Positions 7,440 through 16,396 of a stretch of 34,539 nt of DNA are shown in pieces. The stretch's first letter is position 1. Each line of letters starts with the position of its first letter. The notes under the pieces were generated by a model. That model ran no database searches. It was not told the origin of the DNA and saw nothing but the letters and a program-made list of their open reading frames with translations. Source of the stretch: Candidatus Thorarchaeota archaeon (GTDB taxonomy: Archaea > Asgardarchaeota > Thorarchaeia > Thorarchaeales > Thorarchaeaceae); the NCBI GenBank assembly GCA_013388835.1, contig JACAEL010000032.1, positions 1 through 34,539 of the forward strand. The letters run 5' to 3'. The position numbers and the translations under genes were made by a program.

Positions 7440-8738
7440 GTGACACGCTATATCCCGATAGGTGATGTGCTTGAAGGCAAGCACGAAGGAAAGAAGGTCA
7501 ATCTTCGTGGCTGGGTCCATCGCATCCGGAAGCAGAAGAAGATGATTTTCGTACTTCTTCGGGACTCTTCAGGTGTCGTTCAGACGGTGGTCAAGCCAGA
7601 GGCTGTGACCAAGGAGCAGTATGCAGACGCAGAGAAGATGCTAATCGAGTCGCTTGTGACCCTGTCGGGAATAGTAAAGGCTGACTCACGAGCTGAAGGC
7701 GGTTTTGAGATCCAAGTCGACAGCATCAGAGTCCTCCATTTCGCGGAGGAGTTTCCAATCACTGAGGATCAGAGTGTAGAGTGGCTCAATGACAACCGTC
7801 ACCTGTGGATGCGTTCGAGGAGGATGTCCTGCATTCTCAAGGTCCGGGATGCTGTCTTCCACGCAGCAAGGGAATACCTCCGAAAGAACGGGTTCTACGA
7901 GACCACATCCCCAATGTTCGTGACAACTCTTGGTGAGGAGGGCGCCGACCTGTTTCAGGTGGACTATTTCGGCCAGAAGGTGTTCCTCACTCAGACCAGC
8001 CAGATGCACCTCGAACCTCAGCTGTTTGCAATGGAGCGGGTGTTCACACTTGCCCCTTCGTTCAGGGGCGAGAAGTCACGGACAAGAAAGCACCTCACGG
8101 AGTTCTGGCACCTGGAGGTCGAGGAGGCCTGGTGTGACCATGAATGCAACCTGCGGCGGCAGGAAGAGCTCGTATCCTACATCTGCCAGTACGTGGCGAA
8201 GCACAGGCTCAAAGAGCTGAGAGAACTGGGTGTCAGTCCCGACAGGCTTCTTCGAGTGAAGCCTCCGTTCGATAGAATGACCTATGACGAGGCGATAAAG
8301 TACTGTCAAGAGCGAGGGCTTGACATCAAGTGGGGCGAGGACATAAGAACGGAGGCAGAGGAGATCCTCACCAAGGGGCGCGAGAACTTCCTGTTTGTGC
8401 AGTTCTATCCGAAAGAGATCAAGAGCTTCTACATGAAGCACAACGAGTCAGACCCGCGGACGTACAAGAACGCGGACTTGCTTGCACCAGATGGATTTGG
8501 TGAGATTATCGGAGGAAGCCAGCGCGAGGACGAAGAGAAGAGAATCATTGAGAATCTCGTGAGGATTGGGGACAATCCAGAGAAGTACAGATGGTACCTT
8601 GACATCAGAAAGTACGGAAGCGTTGAACACTCAGGTTTTGGTGTGGGCGTCGACCGATTGATAGTCTGGATGTTACAGCTGGAACACATACGTGATTGCG
8701 TGCCTTTTCCCAGGACCGTGTCACGACTCTATCCGTAG
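7440..8738 (+). CDS. asnS: Asparaginyl-tRNA synthetase, archaeal type
   Basis: This 432-aa class II synthetase ligates asparagine to tRNA-Asn. An N-terminal OB-fold anticodon-binding domain (about residues 15-100, VNLRGWVHRIRKQKKMIFV) precedes the catalytic core. Motif 2 is FRGEKSRTRKHLTEF (about 208-222) and motif 3 is GFGVGVDRLIVWM (about 399-411), ending FPRTVSRLYP. The stretches GEIIGGSQRED, WYLDIRKYGS and the FPRT ending are AsnRS features; AspRS would show SGAQR and FPRDP. Motif 2 has Gly where most AsnRS have Ala (FRAEKS). The GTG start is forced: an in-frame TGA lies 9 nt upstream and AGGTGA is 6 nt before it. The gene has its own TATA-like box, and endonuclease V follows on the same strand. 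Confidence 0.93.
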   Translation: MTRYIPIGDVLEGKHEGKKVNLRGWVHRIRKQKKMIFVLLRDSSGVVQTVVKPEAVTKEQYADAEKMLIESLVTLSGIVKADSRAEGGFEIQVDSIRVLHFAEEFPITEDQSVEWLNDNRHLWMRSRRMSCILKVRDAVFHAAREYLRKNGFYETTSPMFVTTLGEEGADLFQVDYFGQKVFLTQTSQMHLEPQLFAMERVFTLAPSFRGEKSRTRKHLTEFWHLEVEEAWCDHECNLRRQEELVSYICQYVAKHRLKELRELGVSPDRLLRVKPPFDRMTYDEAIKYCQERGLDIKWGEDIRTEAEEILTKGRENFLFVQFYPKEIKSFYMKHNESDPRTYKNADLLAPDGFGEIIGGSQREDEEKRIIENLVRIGDNPEKYRWYLDIRKYGSVEHSGFGVGVDRLIVWMLQLEHIRDCVPFPRTVSRLYP

Positions 8739-8838
8739 ACTCAGACCATGAAGAGCGCGCTTTGACAGCCATGGCTCTCTATCTGTGAGCCAAACCTTCT
8801 TCTTTGAGTCCTCGTCATCACCGGGCAGGAGACTCAAG

Positions 8839-9486
8839 ATGGCAGGCGACTCTGAGGAGGATGTCATCGCCGAGCAGCTCCGCATGGCTGGTTTGGTGGA
8901 CAAGACCGACCAGTCATCAGGTCATGCAGACTGTATCAGCGGCGCCGACATCTCATATCGTGGCCACACTGGCTTCGGGGTTGCAGTCACGATGGACTCT
9001 GCTTGTAGTAGTGTCATCAGGTGGGTGTCGCTGTCGTCACATGTATCTCACCAGTACCGTCCCGGAGTCTTTCAGTTGCGTGAAGGTCCGATGCTGTTAG
9101 CGCTCCTGAGGAGTCTGGACACCAATGGGCCGGTGCTGATTGATGGCAACGGGGTCTTGCACCCGCGGAGGTTTGGATTGGCTTCATATGTGGGTGTGAC
9201 ACTAGGCCTGCAGACCATAGGCGTTGCGAAGAGTCTGCTCTTGGGCTCACTGTCCGCTCGGCAGGGCAATCGTGCGGATGTCATCGACAATGGGGAAGTA
9301 TTGGGAGCTGCAGTCTGGCTTGGTCAGAAGAGCAGACCTGTCTATGTGTCCGTCGGAAACATGGTGTCGTTGGACAAGGCCGTCGAGATCGTGGAATCAT
9401 GCTCCTTGCATGGATACCCCGAGCCGCTACGACAGGCTCATCTCATGTCCCGTGCAATGGCGAAACGGGGACTACAGTCCGGATAG
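8839..9486 (+). CDS. nfi: Endonuclease V (deoxyinosine 3' endonuclease)
   Basis: Endonuclease V nicks DNA, or RNA in some lineages, one nucleotide 3' of inosine. The 215-aa protein contains the expected order: GADISYRG with the first catalytic Asp, YRPGVFQLREGP with the catalytic Glu, VLIDGNGVLHPRRFGLAS with the second Asp, TIGVAKSLL, then PVYVSVGNMVSL and a PEPLRQAHLMSR helix. The usual DGHG here reads DGNG, while the following HPRR is kept. The open frame begins at GTG 8785, but AGGAG (8827-8831) lies 7 nt before ATG 8839, which also gives the normal N-terminal length. It follows asnS by 100 nt and may be co-transcribed. Confidence 0.9.
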   Translation: MAGDSEEDVIAEQLRMAGLVDKTDQSSGHADCISGADISYRGHTGFGVAVTMDSACSSVIRWVSLSSHVSHQYRPGVFQLREGPMLLALLRSLDTNGPVLIDGNGVLHPRRFGLASYVGVTLGLQTIGVAKSLLLGSLSARQGNRADVIDNGEVLGAAVWLGQKSRPVYVSVGNMVSLDKAVEIVESCSLHGYPEPLRQAHLMSRAMAKRGLQSG

Positions 9487-9506
9487 ACTCGCAAATCTAG
9501 TTCCAG

Positions 9507-9779
9507 TCAGTCTGCCTGTCCATGATTCCCCTTCTCTGTCATCAGCTCTGCCTGTTCACGGGCTCTCTTCGCAGCCACCAACTCTGCCTGATGAACTCTG
9601 ACCATGCGTATCGAACAGAGTGTGCCTATCCCTCCCAGGAGTATGCCGACAAGCCAGACATCTGACGACATGGGATGTGACAGCAGTCTTCCAAGTATCC
9701 ACACATTGAGGCTGAAGAAGAAGACACCGAAGGTCAGGAGGATTGAGTAGAAGGACCATGGTAGACTGTTAGGTGCCAT
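9507..9779 (-). CDS. Small two-helix membrane protein
   Basis: This 90-aa protein has two predicted membrane helices (about residues 10-30 and 41-58) and a highly charged amphipathic C-terminal segment (HQAELVAAKRAREQAEL) that is probably cytoplasmic. No family was recognised. It lies 58 nt downstream of the AbrB-fused ABC ATPase on the same strand, so it may be the last gene of the export operon. However, a TATA-like element (CTATAACC on the minus strand, near 9808-9815) sits in the gap and could give it its own, nearly leaderless transcript. A helper or assembly role for the exporter is only a guess from position. Confidence 0.6.
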   Translation of the reverse strand: MAPNSLPWSFYSILLTFGVFFFSLNVWILGRLLSHPMSSDVWLVGILLGGIGTLCSIRMVRVHQAELVAAKRAREQAELMTEKGNHGQAD

Positions 9780-9837
9780 ATTGACTCGATTGTAGTGGCG
9801 GGAGGTTGGTTATAGACGTTGCTCCGTTGAGCACGCC

Positions 9838-10755
9838 TCACGCATCCTGTGGAGAAGACTCAGGCTGTCCGGATGCGGAGGTGTTGTTGGCCTCTTCAGA
9901 CTCGAGTGGGACTATCAGCAGCCCTTCAGAAGTGACCTTGAGCACCACTCGCTTGCCTATGCCCGCCAACCGGCGGACGGTCTCAGGTATCACCATGCGC
10001 CCCTTGGCGTCAACTTCGCTGATGTCTCCATAGAGCGTATGCTTCTGTCCCTCGATGAGTCCGTCGCGGATACGGAGTGTGCGGTCCGCGAATGCGGCGA
10101 CTCTCGGATTGTGAGTCACATTGACCACAGTTGTTCCGAACTCCTCATTCACCTGCTTCAGTGCCTGCATCACCAGCTGCGTGGTCTCTGTGTCGAGTTC
10201 ACCAGTTATCTCGTCGGCGAGCAGGACCTCCGGTTTGTTAGCCAGTGCAACACAGATTGCCACACGCTGGTTCTCGCCGCCGCTCAGCTGATGCGGCCTG
10301 TGCGACATCCTTGCTCCCAACCCGAGGCTCGTGAGTAGGATTCGCGCTCTCTTTTCTGCCTCTCTGTGTGAGAGTCGTGACAGTCTCATTGGCAACATCA
10401 CGTTCTTCAGTGCGGTCAACCCGGGCACCAGGTTTCCGGTCTGCCATACAAATCCTACCTTCTGCCTTCTGTACAGCATTGCCCTCTGGTCATCAAGTAT
10501 CGTTACGCTATGTCCGTCATAGAATATCGTGCCCGCCGTGGGTTTTTCAAGAGCTCCCAGCAGCTTGAGCAAGGTTGACTTGCCGGAGCCACTGGGACCG
10601 ACAATGCTGAGGAACTCTTGTCTTTCGACTTCGAAGTCGATTCCTCTCAGAGCGATGACTTCCTTCGCCCCTCTCTTGTAGACCTTCATGAGGTCTCTGA
10701 CAATAATCTTGTACTTCTCCGAGACTTCTTCGAGATTCTCTGCCATATTACTCAC
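9838..10755 (-). CDS. ABC transporter ATPase (LolD/MacB type) fused to an AbrB-like domain
   Basis: The first 235 residues of this 305-aa protein are a complete ABC ATPase: Walker A GPSGSGKST (53-61), Q-loop WQTGNL (Q105), signature LSGGE (157-161), Walker B VLLADE (177-182) and H-loop His215. It belongs to the LolD/MacB subfamily that drives FtsX-type permeases; the usual DEPTGNLD reads DEITGELD. Residues about 243-286 form a SpoVT/AbrB-type swapped-hairpin domain (VDAKGRMVIPETVRRLAGI, then LLIVPLE), normally a DNA-binding or dimerisation module. A short acidic Ser/Asn-rich tail follows. The ATG overlaps the stop of the upstream permease by 4 nt (ATGA), so the two are translationally coupled. 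The AbrB domain could dimerise the ATPase or sense/regulate; which one is unknown. Confidence 0.9.
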   Translation of the reverse strand: MSNMAENLEEVSEKYKIIVRDLMKVYKRGAKEVIALRGIDFEVERQEFLSIVGPSGSGKSTLLKLLGALEKPTAGTIFYDGHSVTILDDQRAMLYRRQKVGFVWQTGNLVPGLTALKNVMLPMRLSRLSHREAEKRARILLTSLGLGARMSHRPHQLSGGENQRVAICVALANKPEVLLADEITGELDTETTQLVMQALKQVNEEFGTTVVNVTHNPRVAAFADRTLRIRDGLIEGQKHTLYGDISEVDAKGRMVIPETVRRLAGIGKRVVLKVTSEGLLIVPLESEEANNTSASGQPESSPQDA

Positions 10756-13574
10756 TCCGCGTACTGAATAGTCTCTGCGATACTCCCTGACAGGCTACGG
10801 ACAGCAGTGACGTATGTCGCGCAACTTGCCGCTACAAGTGTGATGATCATGATTGCGGCCAGAAGAGGAACTGGAACGATTAGGAATATGGGGAGTCGCT
10901 CCCATGCTACTGCGGCCGAGGTGCCCATGTAGACCAGCGGCATTCTTCCAAAGGCCGCTGCAAGTGCGAATGCAGCGCTTGCTCCTATAGCAGCACCGAT
11001 TGTCACTGTAATCAGAGTGTCCAACAGAATAACAGTGACCATTGCCCTTCTTTCGGCTCCTAGAGCCCTCAGTACTGCAAGCTGCTTCTTCAGCTTGCCT
11101 ATCTTCATTGCCGTCACGACAGCAACCCCTCCGGTGAGGTAGACAAGTGAGTAGACCACTTCCAGAGTGTATACGCCATAGATTGCCCTGCTTCCCCGGC
11201 TCCTGAGCGTGTCGTCCAGCAGCTCTTGCACCGACGTGATGGAGTCGAAGGAGTAGGGTGCGAGTTCACGGACCTGCTCCATGACACGAGTCGCATTTGC
11301 CCCTGCTTGAAGTCTGATGAACAACCTGCTCACCTCAGTGGAGTTCTTGCACGCATGCAAGTAGTCAATGTCCACAATTACAAAGTCGTACGTATCAGGA
11401 CTGCCGGGCAAGTACGTGATGCCGCCTCCCTGTTCGCTCGTGAGGGTGTCGACTATCCTCACATGGCTTGAATTGACTCCCTTTGGTCCTCTGACATATA
11501 GGGTGATCCTGTCGCCGTAGACATAGACATACGAATACCCTGTATATGACACACTGGAGACCGGTCTGAATGATGAGATTACGTTGCTATGGTTCCCTTC
11601 CAGTTCCATGAGGGCCGTCTGTGGGTTACCCTTGTAAGCGAAGTAGGGCAGCCAGAAGGCTGACTGCGCCCATCTTGAAGGTTGTACTCCGATGACCTCG
11701 ACCGACTTGTTGACCTGCCCCCATCCCCAGGTGACATCATCGTACATCACAAATGCAGTGATGGTCCAGGTGGCACTTGCGCTCTCCACACCCTCAATCG
11801 CTGTGATGTTATCTAAGAGGCTGATGCTCACATTGTGCAGGTTCTCCTTCACAGAGACCGTCAGGTCACTTCCCACCTGAAAACACATCAGGTCCTGTAG
11901 ATGGGTGTGACCGGTCGTTGCAGACACTGAAGCGAATACCCCAGCCATGAACACCAGTGCTACAAACATTGCACCTGTCGCCTCCGTTCTGAGATGCATT
12001 TGTGCTGACCCTGCCAGGACCTTCGCGGCAACTGCATGAGGCTGTCGCTTGAGCCTGGTCAGGAGCTTGAACTTTACTCTCGAAGTGGGTCTCGAAAACA
12101 ACCGAGTGACTGTGAATATCGCGATTGCCATGAGTGGAGTGATGAAGATCATGATAGGCGCCATGGTCTCCCCGTAGACAGTAGCAAACCCCAGTAACAG
12201 CACAAGGAAGGGTAGCATATACAGTGAGATGCCCAGACCTATCAGGTCCACAAGGAGGCTGCCCATCTTCTCCGTTCCGGCAAGCGACTCCCTCTCAATC
12301 ACGTCGTGTGTCTCTGCTGGTTCTGCCATCAGTGCCTTGACCGCAGAGGGTACTGAGACTATCGTGCCGGCTGCAAATGCGAACGCGAACACGGCCATCG
12401 CCGACTCGGCTGTGACGAGGATGGGCACTTCACCAAGCAGTGACAGGTCAAACACGAAGAATGTCCTCACCGCGGCCGAGAGCACTGCTGACAGAGCTCC
12501 GATACCTACTGCTCCCAGACTGCCTATCAGCCCGGTGACTAGTGCTGCCTCCAAGACCCAAACGAACGACTGCTTGCTGCTGGCACCTCTGGTCTTGATT
12601 GTGCCGATATCTCTTCTCTGTTCGTCGGCAAGCAGTCGGGCATTGTAGCTGACGAGCATCAGCCCCATGAATATGGCGGGGAGTGAGAATGCCAGTGATA
12701 CCGCCCTCATTCCGAGTGACCAGTATGCGTAGTTGTTCATGGCGGTCCTGAGGCTAAAGCCATCCCAAGTGAGGGCCAGGAATGGTAATGCCTCCTGTTC
12801 AATGCGCTTCCTAGTGTTGTCAAGTTCCAGTGCTCCTTGGACCGGGTCTTGACTCAGAATCATCTGACGGTCAAAAGACACCCAGATCTGGTGACTTCCA
12901 AGCAACTCCCATTGACCTTCCTCAGATGCCAATGCTGCCTCAAGACCTGCAGCTGTCGTAATCATATGGAGTGTGGATTCTGACGGTTGACCCCAGTAGT
13001 AGTATCTCTTCAGCAATTCAGATGTGAAGGTCCCAGTTATCTGCCATGTCCAGTTGCGGTACTGGGTTTGCTGACTGGTCTCGTTCCAGACTGGGTACCT
13101 GATGGTGAAGTTGTCACCTACTTCCAGATGGGCGGCCCTTGCCATCTGCACTGATAGGTAGCAGGTTTCATTGGTGAGGGGAGGCAATCCATCGCCAAGA
13201 TTGACCGCCTCTGGAAACGAGTCGAAGAAGCCCTCGTCTACGCCCAAGTATGACTTCATGGCAATGGGAATGTCGTCTACCCACCCGTAGTCCTCAACGA
13301 TGTATACCCACTCCGCCTGCTGTACCGCCTCTTGACTCTCGACAATGCTGAGGAGGTCCGCGTATGATGTTTCATTCTGTTGATAGAAGGAGTAGGTGAC
13401 ATCGAGCATCATGTCTACTTGGACTTCGTTCACCATTTCTCCGAATACTGTTGGACCGATGCTGTCAGTGTAGAAGAGAATGCCTCCGACAACTCCTGCA
13501 GACAGGGAGAACACCAAGAACGTAAGGAGCACTTTCGGAGCATCCTTCACCAGACGTGTGAACAAGAACATCAT
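10752..13574 (-). CDS. FtsX/MacB-like ABC permease (940 aa)
   Basis: This large permease has about ten membrane helices. An N-terminal helix (about residues 15-36) is followed by an extracellular domain to about residue 285, then a first FtsX-type helix set with further helices to about 490. A helix near 530-553 precedes a second extracellular domain to about 800, and a final three-helix FtsX set (about 805-925) ends the chain. This duplicated FtsX layout is that of MacB/LolC-like type VII ABC systems, which move substrates or transmit force outside the membrane. Several N-glycosylation sequons lie in the outer domains. Its start overlaps the stop of the upstream permease by 4 nt (ATGA), as does its stop with the next ATPase. 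The exported substrate is unknown. Confidence 0.85.
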   Translation of the reverse strand: MMFLFTRLVKDAPKVLLTFLVFSLSAGVVGGILFYTDSIGPTVFGEMVNEVQVDMMLDVTYSFYQQNETSYADLLSIVESQEAVQQAEWVYIVEDYGWVDDIPIAMKSYLGVDEGFFDSFPEAVNLGDGLPPLTNETCYLSVQMARAAHLEVGDNFTIRYPVWNETSQQTQYRNWTWQITGTFTSELLKRYYYWGQPSESTLHMITTAAGLEAALASEEGQWELLGSHQIWVSFDRQMILSQDPVQGALELDNTRKRIEQEALPFLALTWDGFSLRTAMNNYAYWSLGMRAVSLAFSLPAIFMGLMLVSYNARLLADEQRRDIGTIKTRGASSKQSFVWVLEAALVTGLIGSLGAVGIGALSAVLSAAVRTFFVFDLSLLGEVPILVTAESAMAVFAFAFAAGTIVSVPSAVKALMAEPAETHDVIERESLAGTEKMGSLLVDLIGLGISLYMLPFLVLLLGFATVYGETMAPIMIFITPLMAIAIFTVTRLFSRPTSRVKFKLLTRLKRQPHAVAAKVLAGSAQMHLRTEATGAMFVALVFMAGVFASVSATTGHTHLQDLMCFQVGSDLTVSVKENLHNVSISLLDNITAIEGVESASATWTITAFVMYDDVTWGWGQVNKSVEVIGVQPSRWAQSAFWLPYFAYKGNPQTALMELEGNHSNVISSFRPVSSVSYTGYSYVYVYGDRITLYVRGPKGVNSSHVRIVDTLTSEQGGGITYLPGSPDTYDFVIVDIDYLHACKNSTEVSRLFIRLQAGANATRVMEQVRELAPYSFDSITSVQELLDDTLRSRGSRAIYGVYTLEVVYSLVYLTGGVAVVTAMKIGKLKKQLAVLRALGAERRAMVTVILLDTLITVTIGAAIGASAAFALAAAFGRMPLVYMGTSAAVAWERLPIFLIVPVPLLAAIMIITLVAASCATYVTAVRSLSGSIAETIQYAE

Positions 13575-16396
13575 TCCCTACCTCCGAATGGGGCTGCCTC
13601 GGTCCAAGCATCATTGAGTGAAGTGGCTAGATGGATTCTCGACGAGAGCACGGACACACCAAGGACGAAGATGAGTGCAGTGGCGACAAAGAGCGCGAGT
13701 ATCGAAAGGATCACGTCGAACGGGACGACAATCAATGCAGGTGTGGGGAAGACGTAGTAGCTCGTATGACTCCCCAACACCGCATTCAGAATGAACAGGG
13801 GTCCCAGCAGACCCAGTAGCATCAGCGCGGACAAGACGATGACGGTCATCTCTGCGGCCTGCACTCGCCCCACCTCTCTGCTGTGTGCGCCCAGTGCTCG
13901 TGTGAGGGCGATTTCCCTCTTTCTGCCGCGTACGTCCTCTGCCGCGTACAGCATGAAGGCTGCCAGCATGACTGCTACAGACCCAACAGCGAAAACCGTG
14001 TCAGCTGCACGGTCCATCTGGAATGCTGCCCTATTGGTGTAGTAGTCCACCTCATCTTGAGCTGCTCTTGTGTGGTAGGGGAGTCGTCGAACCGTGGGGC
14101 TGATTCCTGTCACTAACGCTTCAGACCCACTTGACGTAACAATGTCCTCAGCTATGGAAGTCGAGTTGGTGCCGGGCTTAGTCCTTACAGCAAGAAAGTT
14201 CATGCATTCAGAAGTGAGGTTTGCCAGACCGGACAGGTATGCCCTGTTCACCCAGAGGGTCCTTCTTCCAACGCCTACGGACGACCACCACCAGTTCGGG
14301 TCAGTCCCGGTGTCATCCAGCTGGAAATCCGTCAGTGCAGTCACCACGCCGGTGACGATGAAGACATACACCGTGTTGCTGCCGTAGTAGCTGGAAACGC
14401 GAAGGGTGCTACCCACCTCGAGTTGATATGTCTCTGCGATGTCTGCTGACACTATTGCTCCGTGGGGCGTGTTCTGCAAGACAACGAGGTTCTGTTTCAG
14501 CTGGGACTCATTGAGCATCCTTCCATCCCAGTCGTAACCAACGTCCACATAACCGGGCTCCAACCCCACAATGTAGGTCGTGTGGTAGTCACTCTGGGAC
14601 ATCAATCCCGTAGCGACGGAAACGAAGCTCACTGACTGAACCTGAAGATGCGAAGACACATTCTCGGCGAACTCCATCCAGAGGTGACTGTTGACACTGC
14701 TCAGCCGATATGAGATGTCGCCACCAAAGGCGAATCTGGCCTGCGCCAGCTTGGTTGCTGGCAGACTGGTCGCCACAACGGCACTGCTCCATGCCATGCT
14801 TATTGCAAGAACCAAGACCAGAGCGGTCGGGGCGGCAGATGACGCTGTCCTTCCCAGTCTACGGATGCCTACTGATGAGGCGAGGCGTCCGAACAGAGGT
14901 GAGAGTGCCCTCGCGACATAGTCCGTCCCTCCCTTGAGACCCTTGATGAACAGGCTGCCGACCCCTAGAAAGAGTGCAAAGGGAGTAAACGATCTGAGCA
15001 TAAAGAAGGTGAACGACACTAGTGGATTGTACCTTATCTCCGGATCTGCAGTATACACAAGTGACAGCGCAAGGACACTGAGCATGACCAACAATGCGTC
15101 CCACTTAATCATGCTGAGTATTCGGGTCAGCTTCACCAGCTTTCCTGTCTTCGACTCAAGCTTCTTCACAGTGGAGTAATACCACTGGTACCCAACGTAC
15201 GGCACAAAGGGAAGTGCAGCCCCAGTGACCACGGAAAGAATGAGTGATTCACGTGTCATTAGGAAGGGCTCTGTCCAGAGTCTTGCAGGGTCAAAGACGA
15301 AATAGCCGATGGCTGTCGTGCCCACCCTACTGAGCAGAACCCCTACGCCTATACCAATGACAACAGCAAGTGACGACAGCACAATCATCTCTCGTATCAT
15401 TGAATGGTCCAGGTCACTCTTGGATGCTCCGCGTGCAGAGAGTATCTCCATCTCATACTTGCGTTCATTGTAGTTGTACCGCAGTGCTAGGAACACGACT
15501 AGTACTATTAGTAGAGCCACGCCAGCTCCCCTGAAGATCTGTGTGATTCGTGCGAGCAGAAGCGAGGAAGTGTATGTGTAAACAGCCATGAGTATCTGGT
15601 TGTTGACATGATACCTTGAGTAGGTTTCCTGGGGGGGGTGATAGTAGAAGTCTAGGTGACAGATTCTCTCTTGAATCTGCTGAAGATACATTGCGGAACC
15701 ATCAGAGTCTTCGGGCGAGAGCCGGCTTCGGTCGACATCCAACAAGATTACGTCCTGTCGGGGAATGGCCGTCATCGTCATGTTGACTATCGCTCCCCCC
15801 ACATATCCTGTCGCGTACGAATAGATGTTCGTCTCTACAGAGAACTCTTCTTGGTACAGCCCCACAATGGTGACGTTCTTCTCAATCTTGCCCTCGCTTA
15901 GGTAGACTTGAAATGAGACGACACTGCCAACGCCAGCTCCAATCCATTCCGCCGTCCATTCATTAATGGCTATCTCTTCACTGCTGCTCGGAAGTCTGCC
16001 CTCGAACAGCTGAACCATTCCGGGGAAGGTTGTGTTGGTCTCCAAGACCGAAGCTCTTGTCGATGCCATAGTATACTGAGTAGATCCATTCTTTGGGCCG
16101 CCATCTATCGCGACTAGCAGAACATCCTCATGTCGTTCCAGAAGAGCCGCTCTCGTGACTCCCTCGATTGCCTTGATATCGTCCAGAATGGTCCACAAGT
16201 TGCCATACTCGTAACTCGTGACGGTCATCGCCACTGGGCCCACACTTCCCACGCTTTCATCCCACATGTGGATGGAACGGCTATCGATATACACTGACAC
16301 ACCCGTCGTGACAATGGTGGCCAGCATCAAGCAGAGGACTGTGACCGCTCTTCTCCTCACGCTGTGAAATGCCTCATATGTAACGGGCACAGCCAA
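13571..16396 (-). CDS. FtsX/MacB-like ABC permease (about 940 aa)
   Basis: A second large permease with the same duplicated FtsX layout: N-terminal helix (RRRAVTVLCLMLATIV), big extracellular domain, central membrane helices (VALLIVLVVFLALRY and others), a second outer domain and three C-terminal helices. It probably pairs with the 940-aa permease as a heterodimer. The open frame reaches 16471, deep inside the upstream ATPase gene, so that start is unlikely. GGAGGT lies 7 nt before a TTG at 16396 and 13 nt before a GTG at 16390; either gives a normal N-terminus and a short overlap with the ATPase. Stop and next start overlap by 4 nt. Confidence 0.85.
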   Translation of the reverse strand: MAVPVTYEAFHSVRRRAVTVLCLMLATIVTTGVSVYIDSRSIHMWDESVGSVGPVAMTVTSYEYGNLWTILDDIKAIEGVTRAALLERHEDVLLVAIDGGPKNGSTQYTMASTRASVLETNTTFPGMVQLFEGRLPSSSEEIAINEWTAEWIGAGVGSVVSFQVYLSEGKIEKNVTIVGLYQEEFSVETNIYSYATGYVGGAIVNMTMTAIPRQDVILLDVDRSRLSPEDSDGSAMYLQQIQERICHLDFYYHPPQETYSRYHVNNQILMAVYTYTSSLLLARITQIFRGAGVALLIVLVVFLALRYNYNERKYEMEILSARGASKSDLDHSMIREMIVLSSLAVVIGIGVGVLLSRVGTTAIGYFVFDPARLWTEPFLMTRESLILSVVTGAALPFVPYVGYQWYYSTVKKLESKTGKLVKLTRILSMIKWDALLVMLSVLALSLVYTADPEIRYNPLVSFTFFMLRSFTPFALFLGVGSLFIKGLKGGTDYVARALSPLFGRLASSVGIRRLGRTASSAAPTALVLVLAISMAWSSAVVATSLPATKLAQARFAFGGDISYRLSSVNSHLWMEFAENVSSHLQVQSVSFVSVATGLMSQSDYHTTYIVGLEPGYVDVGYDWDGRMLNESQLKQNLVVLQNTPHGAIVSADIAETYQLEVGSTLRVSSYYGSNTVYVFIVTGVVTALTDFQLDDTGTDPNWWWSSVGVGRRTLWVNRAYLSGLANLTSECMNFLAVRTKPGTNSTSIAEDIVTSSGSEALVTGISPTVRRLPYHTRAAQDEVDYYTNRAAFQMDRAADTVFAVGSVAVMLAAFMLYAAEDVRGRKREIALTRALGAHSREVGRVQAAEMTVIVLSALMLLGLLGPLFILNAVLGSHTSYYVFPTPALIVVPFDVILSILALFVATALIFVLGVSVLSSRIHLATSLNDAWTEAAPFGGRE

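Noticed and set aside
7440-8738. Aspartyl-tRNA synthetase as the identity of this gene
   Set aside because: GGSQRED, the YLDIRKYGS stretch and the FPRTVSRLYP ending match AsnRS rather than AspRS.
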